A stretch of 64,000 bases of DNA, from NCBI RefSeq assembly GCF_042678305.1, contig NZ_JBHUDT010000007.1, one strand, 5' to 3'. The notes under the pieces are model-generated. The model made no database searches, was not told the DNA's origin, and saw only the letters and a list, made by a program, of their open reading frames with translations. Position numbers and translations under genes: made by a program. This DNA is from Gelatiniphilus marinus. Lineage in GTDB: Bacteria > Bacteroidota > Bacteroidia > Flavobacteriales > Flavobacteriaceae. Of this stretch, positions 9,227 through 19,172 are shown piece by piece; the first letter of the stretch is position 1, and each line of letters starts with the position of its first letter.

Positions 9227-11172
9227 TGATGAAAAACAAAGTAATTCATAATAAAATTAAAGTAATAATCGTGTTGTTTGTGATTGCTTTTACACAAATA
9301 GGAATAGCCCAAAGCTCACCTAAAGAAGAAGATTATTACCGCATAACAAAAGTGCCCACACCAGAAGGGGTTAAGGTTGAAGGCGGCGGTGTTGTATCGT
9401 TGCCCGATGGCACCATAGCGGTTTGTACAAGACGTGGCGATGTTTGGATTATCGAAAACCCAACCATGGCAAATGGCCATCCGTCCAAATTTATAAAGTT
9501 TGCATCCGGATTGCACGAACCTTTGGGTTTGGCCTATAAAGATGGCGCGCTATACACTGCACAACGGGGCGAACTCACTAAACTTGTAGATACAGATGGC
9601 GATAGAATAGCCGATGTTTACAAAACTGTTTATGCGTGGCCATTATCAACACATTATCACGAATATTCTTTTGGTCCCGTTTTAGCTCCAGACAACGCTT
9701 TTTTTGTAACGGCTAATGTGGCTTTTGGAAACGAGGAGTGGTGGCGAGGCGAAAGTCGTGTGCTATGGCGCGGATGGACCATGAAAATTTATGAAGATGG
9801 CCAAATGGAACCCTGGGCAACAGGAATGCGATCGCCAGCGGGTTACGGACTTATTGATGATGAATTGTTTTATACCGATAACCAAGGCGATTGGGTGGGG
9901 TCTGGAGGTTTGTGGCACTTGCCTAAAGGCGTGTTTACAGCACATCCGGCGGGTCTTAAATGGAGCGAACATAAAGATTCGCCCATAAAGCTTACCAAAG
10001 AAGCTTTTTATGGTAAAATTGATAAACGCCAAGTTAAAAAAAACGGGCGCTACGTAAAGCCTGAAAATATTATAGATGAAAAAGACCCCGATTTTGTTTA
10101 TGAAGCAAAAGCATCTTTTCCCGAAGTACAATTGCCAGCAGTGGTATTGCCTCACGGTATTTTGGGCATTTCAAATTCCGAAATAAAAGTAGATAAAACA
10201 GGCGGGAAGTTTGGGCCATTTAGCGGACAGGTTTTTGTTGGCGATATGGGACAAAGCAAAATTATGCGCGTGGTTCTTGAAAAAGTAAAAGGCGAATATC
10301 AAGGTGTGGCTTTCGATTTTAGATCGGGATTCCAATCGGGCGTGATGCGTATGGATTTTGACCAAAACGGAAACCTTTTTGTTGGCGAAACCAATAGAGG
10401 TTGGGGATCGGCCGGAACTACTAATTCTGGTTTGGAGTATTTAACATGGACGGGGCGCATCCCTTTTGAAATGAAAACCGTAAAATCGATGCCCGATGGT
10501 TTTGAGATTGAATTTACAAAACCGGTAGATAAAAGCACTGCTGAAGATTTAGACTCGTATCAAGGCAAAAGTTATATTTATAAATATCATGCCGCTTACG
10601 GAAGTCCGCAAGCCAATCTGGAAACCATTAATTTAAAAGGGGTCAAAGTAAGTATCGATGGTTATAAAGTGCGTATTGTAACAGATAATTTAACACCGTT
10701 TTATGTGCACGAAATAACTTTAAATGGTGTTAAGGAAAAGGAATCGGGCCAGTTAACATTGCACCCAACGTTTTATTATACTTTAAATAATATTGCTGAT
10801 GGAGATAAATTGGAATTATCTCAACTTTCAACAAAACGATCTTCAAGTATTAAAAAGCAAACGGTTAAAATGAAACCCCGCGTAAATAAAAAAGCAGTTG
10901 CCAAAAAGCAACCCGTTTTAACAGACGAGCAAGTTCAGCCCCTTTTAACCAATAATACCTGTGTAGCATGCCATCATAAAGAAAAAAGATTGGTTGGGCC
11001 ATCTTTTAAGCTAATAGCCAAACGCAATTATACCGATGAGGAAATGGTGCAGCTTATTTACAATCCGCAGCCTAAAAACTGGCCGGAATATGCCACACCA
11101 ATGGCGCCCATGCCTCAGGTTCCAAAAGACGAAGCGCTTAAAATTGCGGCTTGGATTAATGCTTTGGATTGA
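9226..11172 (+). CDS. Secreted propeller / cytochrome c protein (PVC-type heme-binding)
   Basis: After a signal peptide (ending IGIA-Q) comes a beta-propeller-like region of the sorbosone-dehydrogenase/NHL kind (GGGVVSLPDGTIAVCTRRGD, GLAYKDGALYTAQRGELT). The last 70 residues form a class I cytochrome c domain with CVACH (Cys at about residue 579) and a possible axial Met in the MAPMP segment. It is probably a periplasmic redox protein that oxidises a sugar or accepts electrons from the GMC oxidoreductase encoded on the opposite strand. The start ATG overlaps the stop of the preceding gene (TAATG); the adjacent ATG at 9229 is equally possible. The substrate is unknown. Confidence 0.8.
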   Translation: MMKNKVIHNKIKVIIVLFVIAFTQIGIAQSSPKEEDYYRITKVPTPEGVKVEGGGVVSLPDGTIAVCTRRGDVWIIENPTMANGHPSKFIKFASGLHEPLGLAYKDGALYTAQRGELTKLVDTDGDRIADVYKTVYAWPLSTHYHEYSFGPVLAPDNAFFVTANVAFGNEEWWRGESRVLWRGWTMKIYEDGQMEPWATGMRSPAGYGLIDDELFYTDNQGDWVGSGGLWHLPKGVFTAHPAGLKWSEHKDSPIKLTKEAFYGKIDKRQVKKNGRYVKPENIIDEKDPDFVYEAKASFPEVQLPAVVLPHGILGISNSEIKVDKTGGKFGPFSGQVFVGDMGQSKIMRVVLEKVKGEYQGVAFDFRSGFQSGVMRMDFDQNGNLFVGETNRGWGSAGTTNSGLEYLTWTGRIPFEMKTVKSMPDGFEIEFTKPVDKSTAEDLDSYQGKSYIYKYHAAYGSPQANLETINLKGVKVSIDGYKVRIVTDNLTPFYVHEITLNGVKEKESGQLTLHPTFYYTLNNIADGDKLELSQLSTKRSSSIKKQTVKMKPRVNKKAVAKKQPVLTDEQVQPLLTNNTCVACHHKEKRLVGPSFKLIAKRNYTDEEMVQLIYNPQPKNWPEYATPMAPMPQVPKDEALKIAAWINALD

Positions 11173-11278
11173 GTCTTTTTTTTACAATACAATTTTTTTG
11201 ATCTACATTAACTTATAAATATTTGCATGGAACATGTTTAGGCTAATGAACCAATTGTGCTACATTGCAAGCCATTAT

Positions 11279-12028
11279 TTATTTTTTTGTGTAAGCATTT
11301 TGGGGGTTTTTACCAATGGCATATTTAATTCCACCCAATAAATGATTTAAAAACAAGGGGTTTGCGTAAGTTTCGTTTGTATGCCCCATGGCGGTATAAA
11401 AAGCACGACCACCATCAAAATTATGATACCACGAAATAGGGTGGTTTTCACCATTAGTGCCACCTTTATAAGTGGTTTCATCTATGGTAATTAGTACGTT
11501 AATATCTGGGTTGATATCTTTAAAATTGTACCATTCGTCCGTTTTAACCCAAGTGTCTTCAAGGTGGTTTGTCGATAAATGATTCTTGTTTACCGCATGT
11601 AATTTCGCTTCTTGTATTTTAGGGTGCCCATTAAAACAAGCACCTGCAAGTTTGTTGAACCACGGCCATTCAGATTCGGTATTGGTAGCGGCGTGCACGC
11701 CCACAAACCCGCCACCAGTTTGAATATAGCGTTCAAAATCGGCTTGCTGTTCGTGGTTTAAAATATCTCCTGTGGTATTTAAAAAAACGACAGCGGAAAA
11801 TTGTTTTAATGAATCTTCAACAAAATATAATGAATCTTCAGTGGCAACGGCTTTAAAGTTATTTTCTTTCCCTAATTTTTTTAACGCAGTTATTCCAGCT
11901 TCAATTGAACCATGCCTGAAACCATTTGTTTTACTGAATACCAATATTTTTTCTTCTTTTTTATCACATGAAATTATCAAAATACTTATGGCGAAAATCA
12001 ATATGGATTTTATAAATTTAGGTTTCAT
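11279..12028 (-). CDS. ThuA-domain lipoprotein
   Basis: This 249-residue protein has a lipoprotein signal (LIISC, Cys near residue 21) and the ThuA fold related to class I glutamine amidotransferases: KTNGFRHGSIEAG near the start, GGGFVGVHAATNTE in the middle and SWYHNFDGGRAFYTAMGHT near the end. ThuA proteins are linked to trehalose and other sugar utilisation and are common in keto-glycoside loci, but their chemistry is poorly known. It is the last gene of the long - strand operon and converges on the cytochrome c gene. The Cys nucleophile of true amidotransferases is not apparent. Confidence 0.82.
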   Translation of the reverse strand: MKPKFIKSILIFAISILIISCDKKEEKILVFSKTNGFRHGSIEAGITALKKLGKENNFKAVATEDSLYFVEDSLKQFSAVVFLNTTGDILNHEQQADFERYIQTGGGFVGVHAATNTESEWPWFNKLAGACFNGHPKIQEAKLHAVNKNHLSTNHLEDTWVKTDEWYNFKDINPDINVLITIDETTYKGGTNGENHPISWYHNFDGGRAFYTAMGHTNETYANPLFLNHLLGGIKYAIGKNPQNAYTKK

Positions 12029-12056
12029 AGGTTTGAATTGTTTTAAAATGAAGATA

Positions 12057-14912
12057 TTAAAAACTGTAATTTAATTTTATTAAGGCTCTTCTGCGCAACA
12101 CAGGAAAAACCACAAAGCTAGCATCTGGATTGGCTGTTATAAACTCGGGTGTTGCACCGTTGGCATTAGCACCAAAACTGTTAGCGCCAAAAAAATTGGC
12201 CAAACCTTCAGAATTAAAAAGATTGGTTACCAATATATCTGCTGATAAATTTTTGCTTATTTGATATCCAGCACCTGCGTTAAAAATACTGTAAGCAGGA
12301 AGCTTAAACCCGTTTGAAACGTTGCCATAGCGTTTGCCCATAAACTGCCATTTTATAAAGGCTGAAATTTTATCTTTTTCATATTCGTTACTCAGATTAA
12401 ACATGAGTTTAGGGTTAAAAGGCAGCGTGTTTCCTGAAAAGTCTGTAATACTATCATCACTTGTATCAACCGATCCTGCTGCATCATAAACTTTCCATTT
12501 AGTTGCTTTTGGCTTTTGAATGATGCCATTAAAACGAAAGGTGATATTTTGAACAGGCGAATAAACACTTTCCCATTCTAAACCAATGGTTCTTGATGTG
12601 TTAAATTGAATTGGTGTATAGAAAATACTATTATTGCTTGAGTCAAATTCAAAATTAGCAATACCAATATTTTTAAGCTGACTCCAAAATAAAGTGCTTG
12701 TAAAAGAAAAGTCTTTCAAGTTGTATTTTGCACCAAATTCAGCTTGATTTATTTTTTGTACTTCTCCTTTTTTGTTGATGGCAACATTAGAGAAATTGTT
12801 GAAATAATAATTCAATTCTGGTGCCTTATTTCCTTTTGAAAATCTAGCAAACAAAGCAGCTTCATCATCAATTTTATAATTGATGCCTCCTGAAAAAGAT
12901 AGGTAATTGTAGTTGTAATTAAAATTATCTTGCTGACCTGTAGGGGCTAAAATACCATTATCGTAAACCGTGTTAACGTTTCCATCTACACCACCATTTT
13001 GCGTAAACGGCGCAAATCGATCTTTACTGCCTTTGTGTGTAATGGTTTCGTAGCGTAAACCTAAATCTAAATGCACATAATCTGAAACTTTCCATCTATC
13101 ATTAACAAAAGTCGCTAATTGGCTTACTTTGGCTCTTGAATTTACAAAAAACAAACCACCGTAATTGCTAACGCCGTTGGAATCGGATAACGCGAGTACT
13201 GGTTCTCCTGGATTTTCAACAGTAACACGAAGCATCTTTGGATTGGCTTCGTAGGTAACATAAGCAAAACTGCCTTGGGTAAACATTGAAGTATTAGAAA
13301 AACCTCCCGCAAGACCAAAATTAAATTCGTGATTTTTTGATTTTTTCCGAAAGGTTAATTGGTCCATCCATTCTTTTGCAGTATTATACTTTAACCAAGT
13401 TGCGGTGCCCATTATGGCATCATTTGGTAGTCGGCCATCTGTTAAGTATTTAAAGCTGGGAGCCTCAGCTTGAAAAACTGCCAATGAGCCTAAGTTGTTA
13501 ATTCTTGCTATTTCATTTCCGCTATTGGCATCACGAAAAACCAAATTTCCGAAAGCAGAAAAATCGCCTCCAAATAAAGATTCGAAATCGCGACTTAGTC
13601 CTGAAACTAAAAAATCATCAAGACCAATAAAATTATTGCTTATCGAGGTTTGCCAATTGGCATCTTTGGCAGAGAATTTTATGTTATTTTTCAGCAACCA
13701 ATTATTGCCTAAATTTTGCGATATATCGAACCCCAAAGCCAAATCTTTAGCGTGTACACCCTTTGAGGGATCGAAGCTATTTGATGCGCCTTGAGCTAGG
13801 TGTCGCCCATCTGGAATATTAGCATTAAAACTAGGCATTAATAGCGCGGTTGAACCAAAATCCTGACCGAAAGCAGGCTTAGGGCTGTCCCAGTTTGTGG
13901 CGGCGACTCCGGTGTATCGATTGGTATAATCATCTAAAATCTTTCCATAAAATTTTAAATATCCTTGGGCATTCTTTTTAATGACATTGAATTTAAACTG
14001 CCCGCCTTTGCTAAACGTAAAATTGGTGTTTCTTGCGCCATCGTCCTGCCTATAATGTCCGCCGGCATTAAAAAACCAATTGTTACCTAATGGCCCTCCA
14101 ATATTGGCATCTATTTTATGTAAATAATTTCCATCGCCTTGAAAGCCATTTGATAATTGAATATCGCCTCCAAATTCATTTCTAATACCTTGAGATATAA
14201 AATTATAGATACCTCCGGGAGCATTGAGTGCTGTGATAGATGCACTTCCTCCTCTTATGGCTTCCACTTTTTGGGTAGTTAAATCTAAACGATGAAAAAG
14301 ATCGGGGCCGTAATAAGAATGCAGTACCAAGCTAACGGGAAGCCCATCTTCTTGAAGCGAGACATAGTACCAACCGGTATCGTCTTCAGCGGAAGCTGAA
14401 ACACCTCGCGTATAGACTTTTGTGAACACTTCGCCGGCAGAAGCATCGGTAAATGTACCCGGGATATTTTGAAGTAAACTTGCAGTGCCTTGTGGATAAT
14501 TTTGTTGTATTGATTTTGAATTAATCACACTTACAGAAGTGCTAGATTCTAATTGTATTCTAGGGTTAAAAGTACCTGTAACCACTATGGTTTGTAGGTT
14601 TAGCAAATCAGTTTCTAAAATAAAGTTAAGGCTTATGTTTTTTTTAGTTATTTTAATGGTTTCGCTAATAGTCTTGTAGCCCAAATGCGATATGCTTATT
14701 GTGTAATTATTGGAAGTTATATTTTCAATTTTAAAAAAACCGTTGGCATCAGTTATACTGGTTTGGTTAAAAGGATTTAAAACAATATTAGCACCTGCAA
14801 TGGGCTTGCCATAACCGTTTTTTACTTCTCCGTTAATAGTGGCTTGTGAAAACGCGGAATTACAAAATAGGCCAGCTGCTGTAAACAGAAAGAGCAATAT
14901 GTTTTTGTTCAT
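12057..14912 (-). CDS. TonB-dependent outer-membrane receptor with carboxypeptidase-like N-terminal domain
   Basis: This 951-residue protein has a signal peptide (ending AFS-Q), a carboxypeptidase-regulatory-like beta domain (about residues 25-110), a plug domain (QTIVVTG, then ESSTSVSVINSKSIQ and the SASITALNAPGGIYNFISQG segment) and a 22-strand-type barrel ending in an aromatic residue (KLNYSF). It would import a sugar or glycoside across the outer membrane using TonB energy. No SusD partner lies beside it, unlike classical polysaccharide utilisation loci. It sits inside the keto-glycoside operon, so its cargo is likely a substrate or product of that pathway. Confidence 0.92.
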   Translation of the reverse strand: MNKNILLFLFTAAGLFCNSAFSQATINGEVKNGYGKPIAGANIVLNPFNQTSITDANGFFKIENITSNNYTISISHLGYKTISETIKITKKNISLNFILETDLLNLQTIVVTGTFNPRIQLESSTSVSVINSKSIQQNYPQGTASLLQNIPGTFTDASAGEVFTKVYTRGVSASAEDDTGWYYVSLQEDGLPVSLVLHSYYGPDLFHRLDLTTQKVEAIRGGSASITALNAPGGIYNFISQGIRNEFGGDIQLSNGFQGDGNYLHKIDANIGGPLGNNWFFNAGGHYRQDDGARNTNFTFSKGGQFKFNVIKKNAQGYLKFYGKILDDYTNRYTGVAATNWDSPKPAFGQDFGSTALLMPSFNANIPDGRHLAQGASNSFDPSKGVHAKDLALGFDISQNLGNNWLLKNNIKFSAKDANWQTSISNNFIGLDDFLVSGLSRDFESLFGGDFSAFGNLVFRDANSGNEIARINNLGSLAVFQAEAPSFKYLTDGRLPNDAIMGTATWLKYNTAKEWMDQLTFRKKSKNHEFNFGLAGGFSNTSMFTQGSFAYVTYEANPKMLRVTVENPGEPVLALSDSNGVSNYGGLFFVNSRAKVSQLATFVNDRWKVSDYVHLDLGLRYETITHKGSKDRFAPFTQNGGVDGNVNTVYDNGILAPTGQQDNFNYNYNYLSFSGGINYKIDDEAALFARFSKGNKAPELNYYFNNFSNVAINKKGEVQKINQAEFGAKYNLKDFSFTSTLFWSQLKNIGIANFEFDSSNNSIFYTPIQFNTSRTIGLEWESVYSPVQNITFRFNGIIQKPKATKWKVYDAAGSVDTSDDSITDFSGNTLPFNPKLMFNLSNEYEKDKISAFIKWQFMGKRYGNVSNGFKLPAYSIFNAGAGYQISKNLSADILVTNLFNSEGLANFFGANSFGANANGATPEFITANPDASFVVFPVLRRRALIKLNYSF

Positions 14913-14973
14913 ATTTTAATTTGAAAAATGTTTGGTTTTAAGCTTAAAGTTTGATTGTTTTTTGAAAAAAGTA

Positions 14974-15366
14974 TCAGTTATCGTTTTTTCTAATCTTTAT
15001 TTGATAGAGGAGTCCTAAAGTGGCCAGCAAAAGCCCTATAAATTCTCTTGTGCCTTCCAAATAGGGTTTCTTGTAATCCATTTTGCCGAAAATTTCTTCT
15101 TTGTTTTCTGTTTTTAAATAATCTATAAATAAAGAAAAATGAAGTACGGCAAAAAACAATAGGGCTACAATTGTTATGATTAAAAACGATTTTGGTATGG
15201 GTTTAAAGCTGTTGTACAAACATAAGATGGCTACTATAAAATATATTGAAAACCATAAGATTCCATCGGGGTCGTTTAACTGTAAAAGTGCAAAAACTAT
15301 AAACAGAATACACAGCATAAAATTGATGGTCTTCTTCTTTATGTTTAATGGTTTATTGTTTTTCAT
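14974..15366 (-). CDS. TMEM220-family small membrane protein
   Basis: This 130-residue protein has three or four hydrophobic segments and the QLNDPDG sequence after the first one, a signature I associate with bacterial TMEM220 proteins. Function is unknown. It is embedded between an oxidoreductase and the TonB receptor in the same operon, so a role in export or membrane handling of the pathway's substrates is possible but purely inferred. Confidence 0.7.
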   Translation of the reverse strand: MKNNKPLNIKKKTINFMLCILFIVFALLQLNDPDGILWFSIYFIVAILCLYNSFKPIPKSFLIITIVALLFFAVLHFSLFIDYLKTENKEEIFGKMDYKKPYLEGTREFIGLLLATLGLLYQIKIRKNDN

Positions 15367-15381
15367 GGGTTTATTGGTAAA

Positions 15382-16821
15382 CTATAACGTCCAGCCTTCG
15401 CGATAGGTTCTTTTTACAAATTGGTTGGCTTCTTCAAAATTAGTAATTTTCATTTGTTCGCCATTCCAAAGTAGTTTTTTTCTTCCCGGGTATTCAAAAC
15501 CGTTTCCTTTTGGTGTTCTAAGGTTGTAACTTCTAATGGCAAGATTGCCCATTAAAACACTTTCGGTTAATGGGCCTGCATAATCGAAAGATGAGGTAAG
15601 TGCTTTATGTTTTTCTTTGCCATAGCCATCTTTACAGGCTTCAACCCAAGACGCGTTATGCCCACTTTCAGGCAATGGGTTTGTCTCTGTGTCTTCAAAT
15701 GTTAACATATCTCCATTATTCAAATACACTTTTGGGGCAACGCCATAAGTTCCGCAGGTCATAATTCCTTTGTCTCCAATCATTATAACGCCATTTGCGC
15801 TATCGTGGTCTCCAATAGGATGATCGGCAGGGATTAAATCCGGATGAAAAGGCCTTAAGCCACCATCAGACCATGTTAATGTGATTTCTGATTCGTTTTT
15901 AGCCGAAGCTGGAAACTTTAATTGTGTTCTTGATGAAGGCGGGCAAGATTCTGGTAAATACTCTGGAGACCAATCTTTTTTAAAAACCGCTCCAACACTG
16001 CTCTCTACTTCGGTTGGGTAGCCTAAGCCCAAAACTCTAAACGGCGGGTCTATTAAATGGCAACCCATATCGCCTAAAGCGCCAGTTCCAAAATTCCACC
16101 AACCACGCCATTTAAACGGATGGTATAATGGGTGGTAATCTACCATTTTTGCAGGCCCAATCCAAGTATCCCAATCTAAACCATCAATCATTGCGGGTTT
16201 GTCAGTTGGTTTATGTATGCCTTGGGGCCAAACAGGTCTGTTGGTCCAAACATGAACTTTATTTACGGTGCCTATTTTGCCTTCATCAAACCATTTAATC
16301 ATTTGTTTAACGCCATTTCCAGAAGCCCCTTGGTTGCCCATTTGCGTTACTACTTTATATTGGTTTGCTGCTTCGGTAAGCATTCTAGCTTCGTAAATGC
16401 TATGCGTTAATGGCTTTTGCACATACACGTGTTTGTTCGATTTTATGGCAGCCATGGCAATAACAGCATGGGTGTGGTCTGGTGTGGAAACTGTAACCGC
16501 ATCGATATTTTTTACATCGTCAAAAAGCTTACGATAATCGCGATATTTTAAGGCTTTTGGGAATTTCTCCATCAATCTTTTTGACTGGTTCCAATCTACA
16601 TCACAAATGGCTGCAATGTTTGATGCGCCATTATTCCAAGCGTTAATGGCATCAGAATACCCTTTGCCACCACCGCCAATAACGGCAATATTAAGTTTGT
16701 CGCTGGGAGGAACTAATCCTTTCCCCAAAACATGTCTTGGTATAATAGATATTCCTAAAGATGTTAAAGCGGTTTTCTTAATGAAAGCTCTTCTGTTGTT
16801 TGCTTTGTGATCTTTTTTCAT
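15382..16821 (-). CDS. Tat-exported Gfo/Idh/MocA-family oxidoreductase
   Basis: The protein starts with a twin-arginine signal (NRRAFIKK near residues 8-15), then an NAD(P)-binding Rossmann fold (AVIGGGGKGYSD). The usual EKP catalytic motif is replaced by QKP (VYVQKPLTH). A GDMGCHLID segment carries the conserved histidine region. I chose the ATG at 16821, giving 479 residues; a more upstream ATG at 16863 would overlap the preceding gene and push the Tat signal inward. Periplasmic Gfo/Idh proteins often keep a tightly bound cofactor and interconvert keto and hydroxy sugars or act as glycosidases by oxidation-elimination. Here it probably acts on 3-keto sugars. Confidence 0.85.
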   Translation of the reverse strand: MKKDHKANNRRAFIKKTALTSLGISIIPRHVLGKGLVPPSDKLNIAVIGGGGKGYSDAINAWNNGASNIAAICDVDWNQSKRLMEKFPKALKYRDYRKLFDDVKNIDAVTVSTPDHTHAVIAMAAIKSNKHVYVQKPLTHSIYEARMLTEAANQYKVVTQMGNQGASGNGVKQMIKWFDEGKIGTVNKVHVWTNRPVWPQGIHKPTDKPAMIDGLDWDTWIGPAKMVDYHPLYHPFKWRGWWNFGTGALGDMGCHLIDPPFRVLGLGYPTEVESSVGAVFKKDWSPEYLPESCPPSSRTQLKFPASAKNESEITLTWSDGGLRPFHPDLIPADHPIGDHDSANGVIMIGDKGIMTCGTYGVAPKVYLNNGDMLTFEDTETNPLPESGHNASWVEACKDGYGKEKHKALTSSFDYAGPLTESVLMGNLAIRSYNLRTPKGNGFEYPGRKKLLWNGEQMKITNFEEANQFVKRTYREGWTL

Positions 16822-16831
16822 TTCTCGATAT

Positions 16832-17761
16832 TTAAAAATTATCTGATGCTTTATAAGCTTCAATAACTGCTAATTCACCTTTTTTAGCCTGAATTGAATT
16901 TCCGTGCTCCATTCCTAAAATGCCTTTAAATCCTTTTGAATGAATGTGTTTGAATACATTTTTGTAATTTATCTCGCCTGTTGTGGGTTCGTTTCTGCCT
17001 GGGTTGTCGCCGATTTGAAAATAGGCAATTTCGTCCCAACAGCTATCAATATTTGGAATTAAATTTCCTTCTTGGATTTGTTGATGATAAATATCGAATA
17101 ATATTTTACAAGATGGCGAATTTACAGCTTTACAAATTTGGTAAGCTTGTGGTGATTCTGTTAAAAACAACCCCGGATGGTCTCTAAAATTTAAAGGTTC
17201 TAAGACCATGGTTATTTTATGAGGCTCTAAAATAGCCGAAGCTTGTTTTAGCGTTTCAATAACATGAGCGGTTTGGTAATCCATATTTTGACTTAAATCT
17301 ACATGCCCCGGTACCACCGTCATCCATTTTGCATTAACCCGTTTTGCGACTTCAACAGATTCTTTTATATGATTTAAAAACTCCTGTCGTTTGTCTGGGT
17401 TTCCGCTTGCGAGGTTAGGCTCTTTCCAATAAATTTTATGTGCCACAAAAACGCCCATGGCCATATTTCTATCACGCATGGTTTTTGCCATTTTTTCTTG
17501 GATTTCAACAGTGCGATTTTTCATTCCGTTATCTTCAAATGCAGTAAAACCTTGGTCTGCCATAAAATTTAATTGGTCAATAGGATTATTTCCCGCATGG
17601 TTTTTAAACATGCCTAAATGTGGTGCGTAATTTAATTTAAAACTATTCATGCTTTTTTTTGTTTTAGAATCTAAAATATTCATCGCATTAATTCCTGTAA
17701 CACTAATTCCTAATAAAGATGCTGTAGCCGTACTTTTTTTTATAAAAGATCTTCGTTTCAT
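16832..17761 (-). CDS. Exported TIM-barrel sugar isomerase/epimerase-like protein
   Basis: This 309-residue protein has a twin-arginine-type signal (KRRSFIKK) and the xylose-isomerase-like TIM barrel. Metal-site candidates are Glu in VLEPLNFRDHPG, Asp/His in LFDIYHQQ and Glu in GMEHGNS. It resembles hydroxypyruvate isomerase-like proteins. It lies between two Gfo/Idh genes, 10 bases upstream of the next coding region. In keto-glycoside clusters such barrels are thought to act as isomerases, epimerases or lyases of keto sugars; which one applies here cannot be read from the sequence. Confidence 0.82.
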   Translation of the reverse strand: MKRRSFIKKSTATASLLGISVTGINAMNILDSKTKKSMNSFKLNYAPHLGMFKNHAGNNPIDQLNFMADQGFTAFEDNGMKNRTVEIQEKMAKTMRDRNMAMGVFVAHKIYWKEPNLASGNPDKRQEFLNHIKESVEVAKRVNAKWMTVVPGHVDLSQNMDYQTAHVIETLKQASAILEPHKITMVLEPLNFRDHPGLFLTESPQAYQICKAVNSPSCKILFDIYHQQIQEGNLIPNIDSCWDEIAYFQIGDNPGRNEPTTGEINYKNVFKHIHSKGFKGILGMEHGNSIQAKKGELAVIEAYKASDNF

Positions 17762-17829
17762 CTGTTTTATATTTGTTAAGTTTTAGAGACCATAGAATTT
17801 AATTTCTAAATGCCCATTATGGGTTCATT

Positions 17830-19158
17830 TTACGAGAAATTGGTTTTTCCGGGAATTGGAATAGGATAATTTCCAAATTCGTCTGGAATTACAGGAGGCA
17901 CAGAATCAAAAGTAAGTGCGTCTTCGTCTGGTACTAATTTATGTTCAAATGCCATGGCTTGATCCCACGTTATTTCTTTTCCCGAATAGGTTGCCATTCT
18001 TCCTAAAATAGCTGTCATTGTACTTTTTGCACCATTTTCAGCGTCGCTAATAACTTCTCCATTTCGTATAGATTTAAACAAGCGATTAAGTTCTTGTTGA
18101 TAGGGATTGATATCATTTTCGTTATTGTGATTATAGATGCTGGTTCCATCATATTTTTTTAATCTTGCAGAGCCGCCTCCATCTGTATAAGATGTTGCTA
18201 ATGTACCCTGAAAATATTCATCTACTCGCGTTTTTGTTCCGGGTTGATGCCTGCATTGACTGGAAATAATAGCGCCATTTTCGTATTTAAACTCTACCAC
18301 ATGGTGATCAAAAATATGTCCGTGATCTTTTCCTTTTCTTACTTCTCTCCCTCCAGTTCCACTTGCTTTTATTGGGTATCCGCCAATAAACCAATTTGCC
18401 ACATCTATATTATGAATGTGTTGCTCTAAAATATGGTCGCCGCAAATCCAATTAAAATAGTACCAATTTCTCATTTGGTACTCCATTTCTGTTTGAGCAG
18501 TTTCGCGGGGCCTTACCCAAACCCCTGCGCCATTCCAATATACTTGACCAGATACAATTTGGCCAATATCGCCTTTTTGAATACGATTATAGGTTTCCAA
18601 ATAACTTGCCTGATAACGCCTTTGAAGACCAACCACTGCATTTAATTTTTTGGCTTTTGCAACTTTAGCGGCTTCTAATACTTTTTTAATTCCTGCAACA
18701 TCTGTAGCAACAGGTTTTTCCATAAAAACATGTTTTCCTTGAGATACGGCATATTCAAAATGTTGCGGTCTAAAACCTGGAGGTGTGGTTAAAATAACAA
18801 CATCGGCAGCGTCAATGGCTTTTTTATAAGATCCAAAACCTACAAATTTATGGGATGGTTTTACGTTGAGTTTCCCAGTTTGGAACATTTTTGATAGGCT
18901 GATATAGGCATTTTCCAATCTATCTGAAAAAGCATCGGCCATAGCAACTAACTCTACATTTTGGTCTGCTCTTAAAGCTTGACTAACAGCACCGGTACCT
19001 CGTCCGCCACAACCCACAACAGCTAATTTTAATTTTTTAGCATTATTAAATATTGGACTTGCTGTGAGTAATGAAGGTGTAAGTATAAGTCCTCCCGCTG
19101 CTAAAGACGAGCCTTTTACAAAGTTTCGCCTTGATAAATTGTTCTTTTTTTGGTGCAT
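17830..19158 (-). CDS. Tat-exported Gfo/Idh/MocA-family oxidoreductase
   Basis: A twin-arginine signal (SRRNFVKGSS) precedes a Rossmann fold (AVVGCGGRGTGAV), a classical EKP motif (FMEKPVATDVAG) and HIHNIDVANW, which supplies the conserved catalytic-region histidine. I start at the ATG at 19158 (442 residues) because the frame upstream is a basic stretch that overlaps the previous gene. It differs clearly from the other exported paralogue at 15382-16821 (EKP versus QKP), suggesting separate steps such as keto-sugar reduction versus glycoside cleavage. It is co-directional with its neighbours, with short gaps. Confidence 0.86.
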   Translation of the reverse strand: MHQKKNNLSRRNFVKGSSLAAGGLILTPSLLTASPIFNNAKKLKLAVVGCGGRGTGAVSQALRADQNVELVAMADAFSDRLENAYISLSKMFQTGKLNVKPSHKFVGFGSYKKAIDAADVVILTTPPGFRPQHFEYAVSQGKHVFMEKPVATDVAGIKKVLEAAKVAKAKKLNAVVGLQRRYQASYLETYNRIQKGDIGQIVSGQVYWNGAGVWVRPRETAQTEMEYQMRNWYYFNWICGDHILEQHIHNIDVANWFIGGYPIKASGTGGREVRKGKDHGHIFDHHVVEFKYENGAIISSQCRHQPGTKTRVDEYFQGTLATSYTDGGGSARLKKYDGTSIYNHNNENDINPYQQELNRLFKSIRNGEVISDAENGAKSTMTAILGRMATYSGKEITWDQAMAFEHKLVPDEDALTFDSVPPVIPDEFGNYPIPIPGKTNFS

Positions 19159-19172
19159 GGTCTTATGTCTTT

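Noticed and set aside
12057..14912. Possible SusC/SusD pair
   Set aside because: No SusD-like lipoprotein lies on either side; the neighbours are TMEM220 and ThuA.
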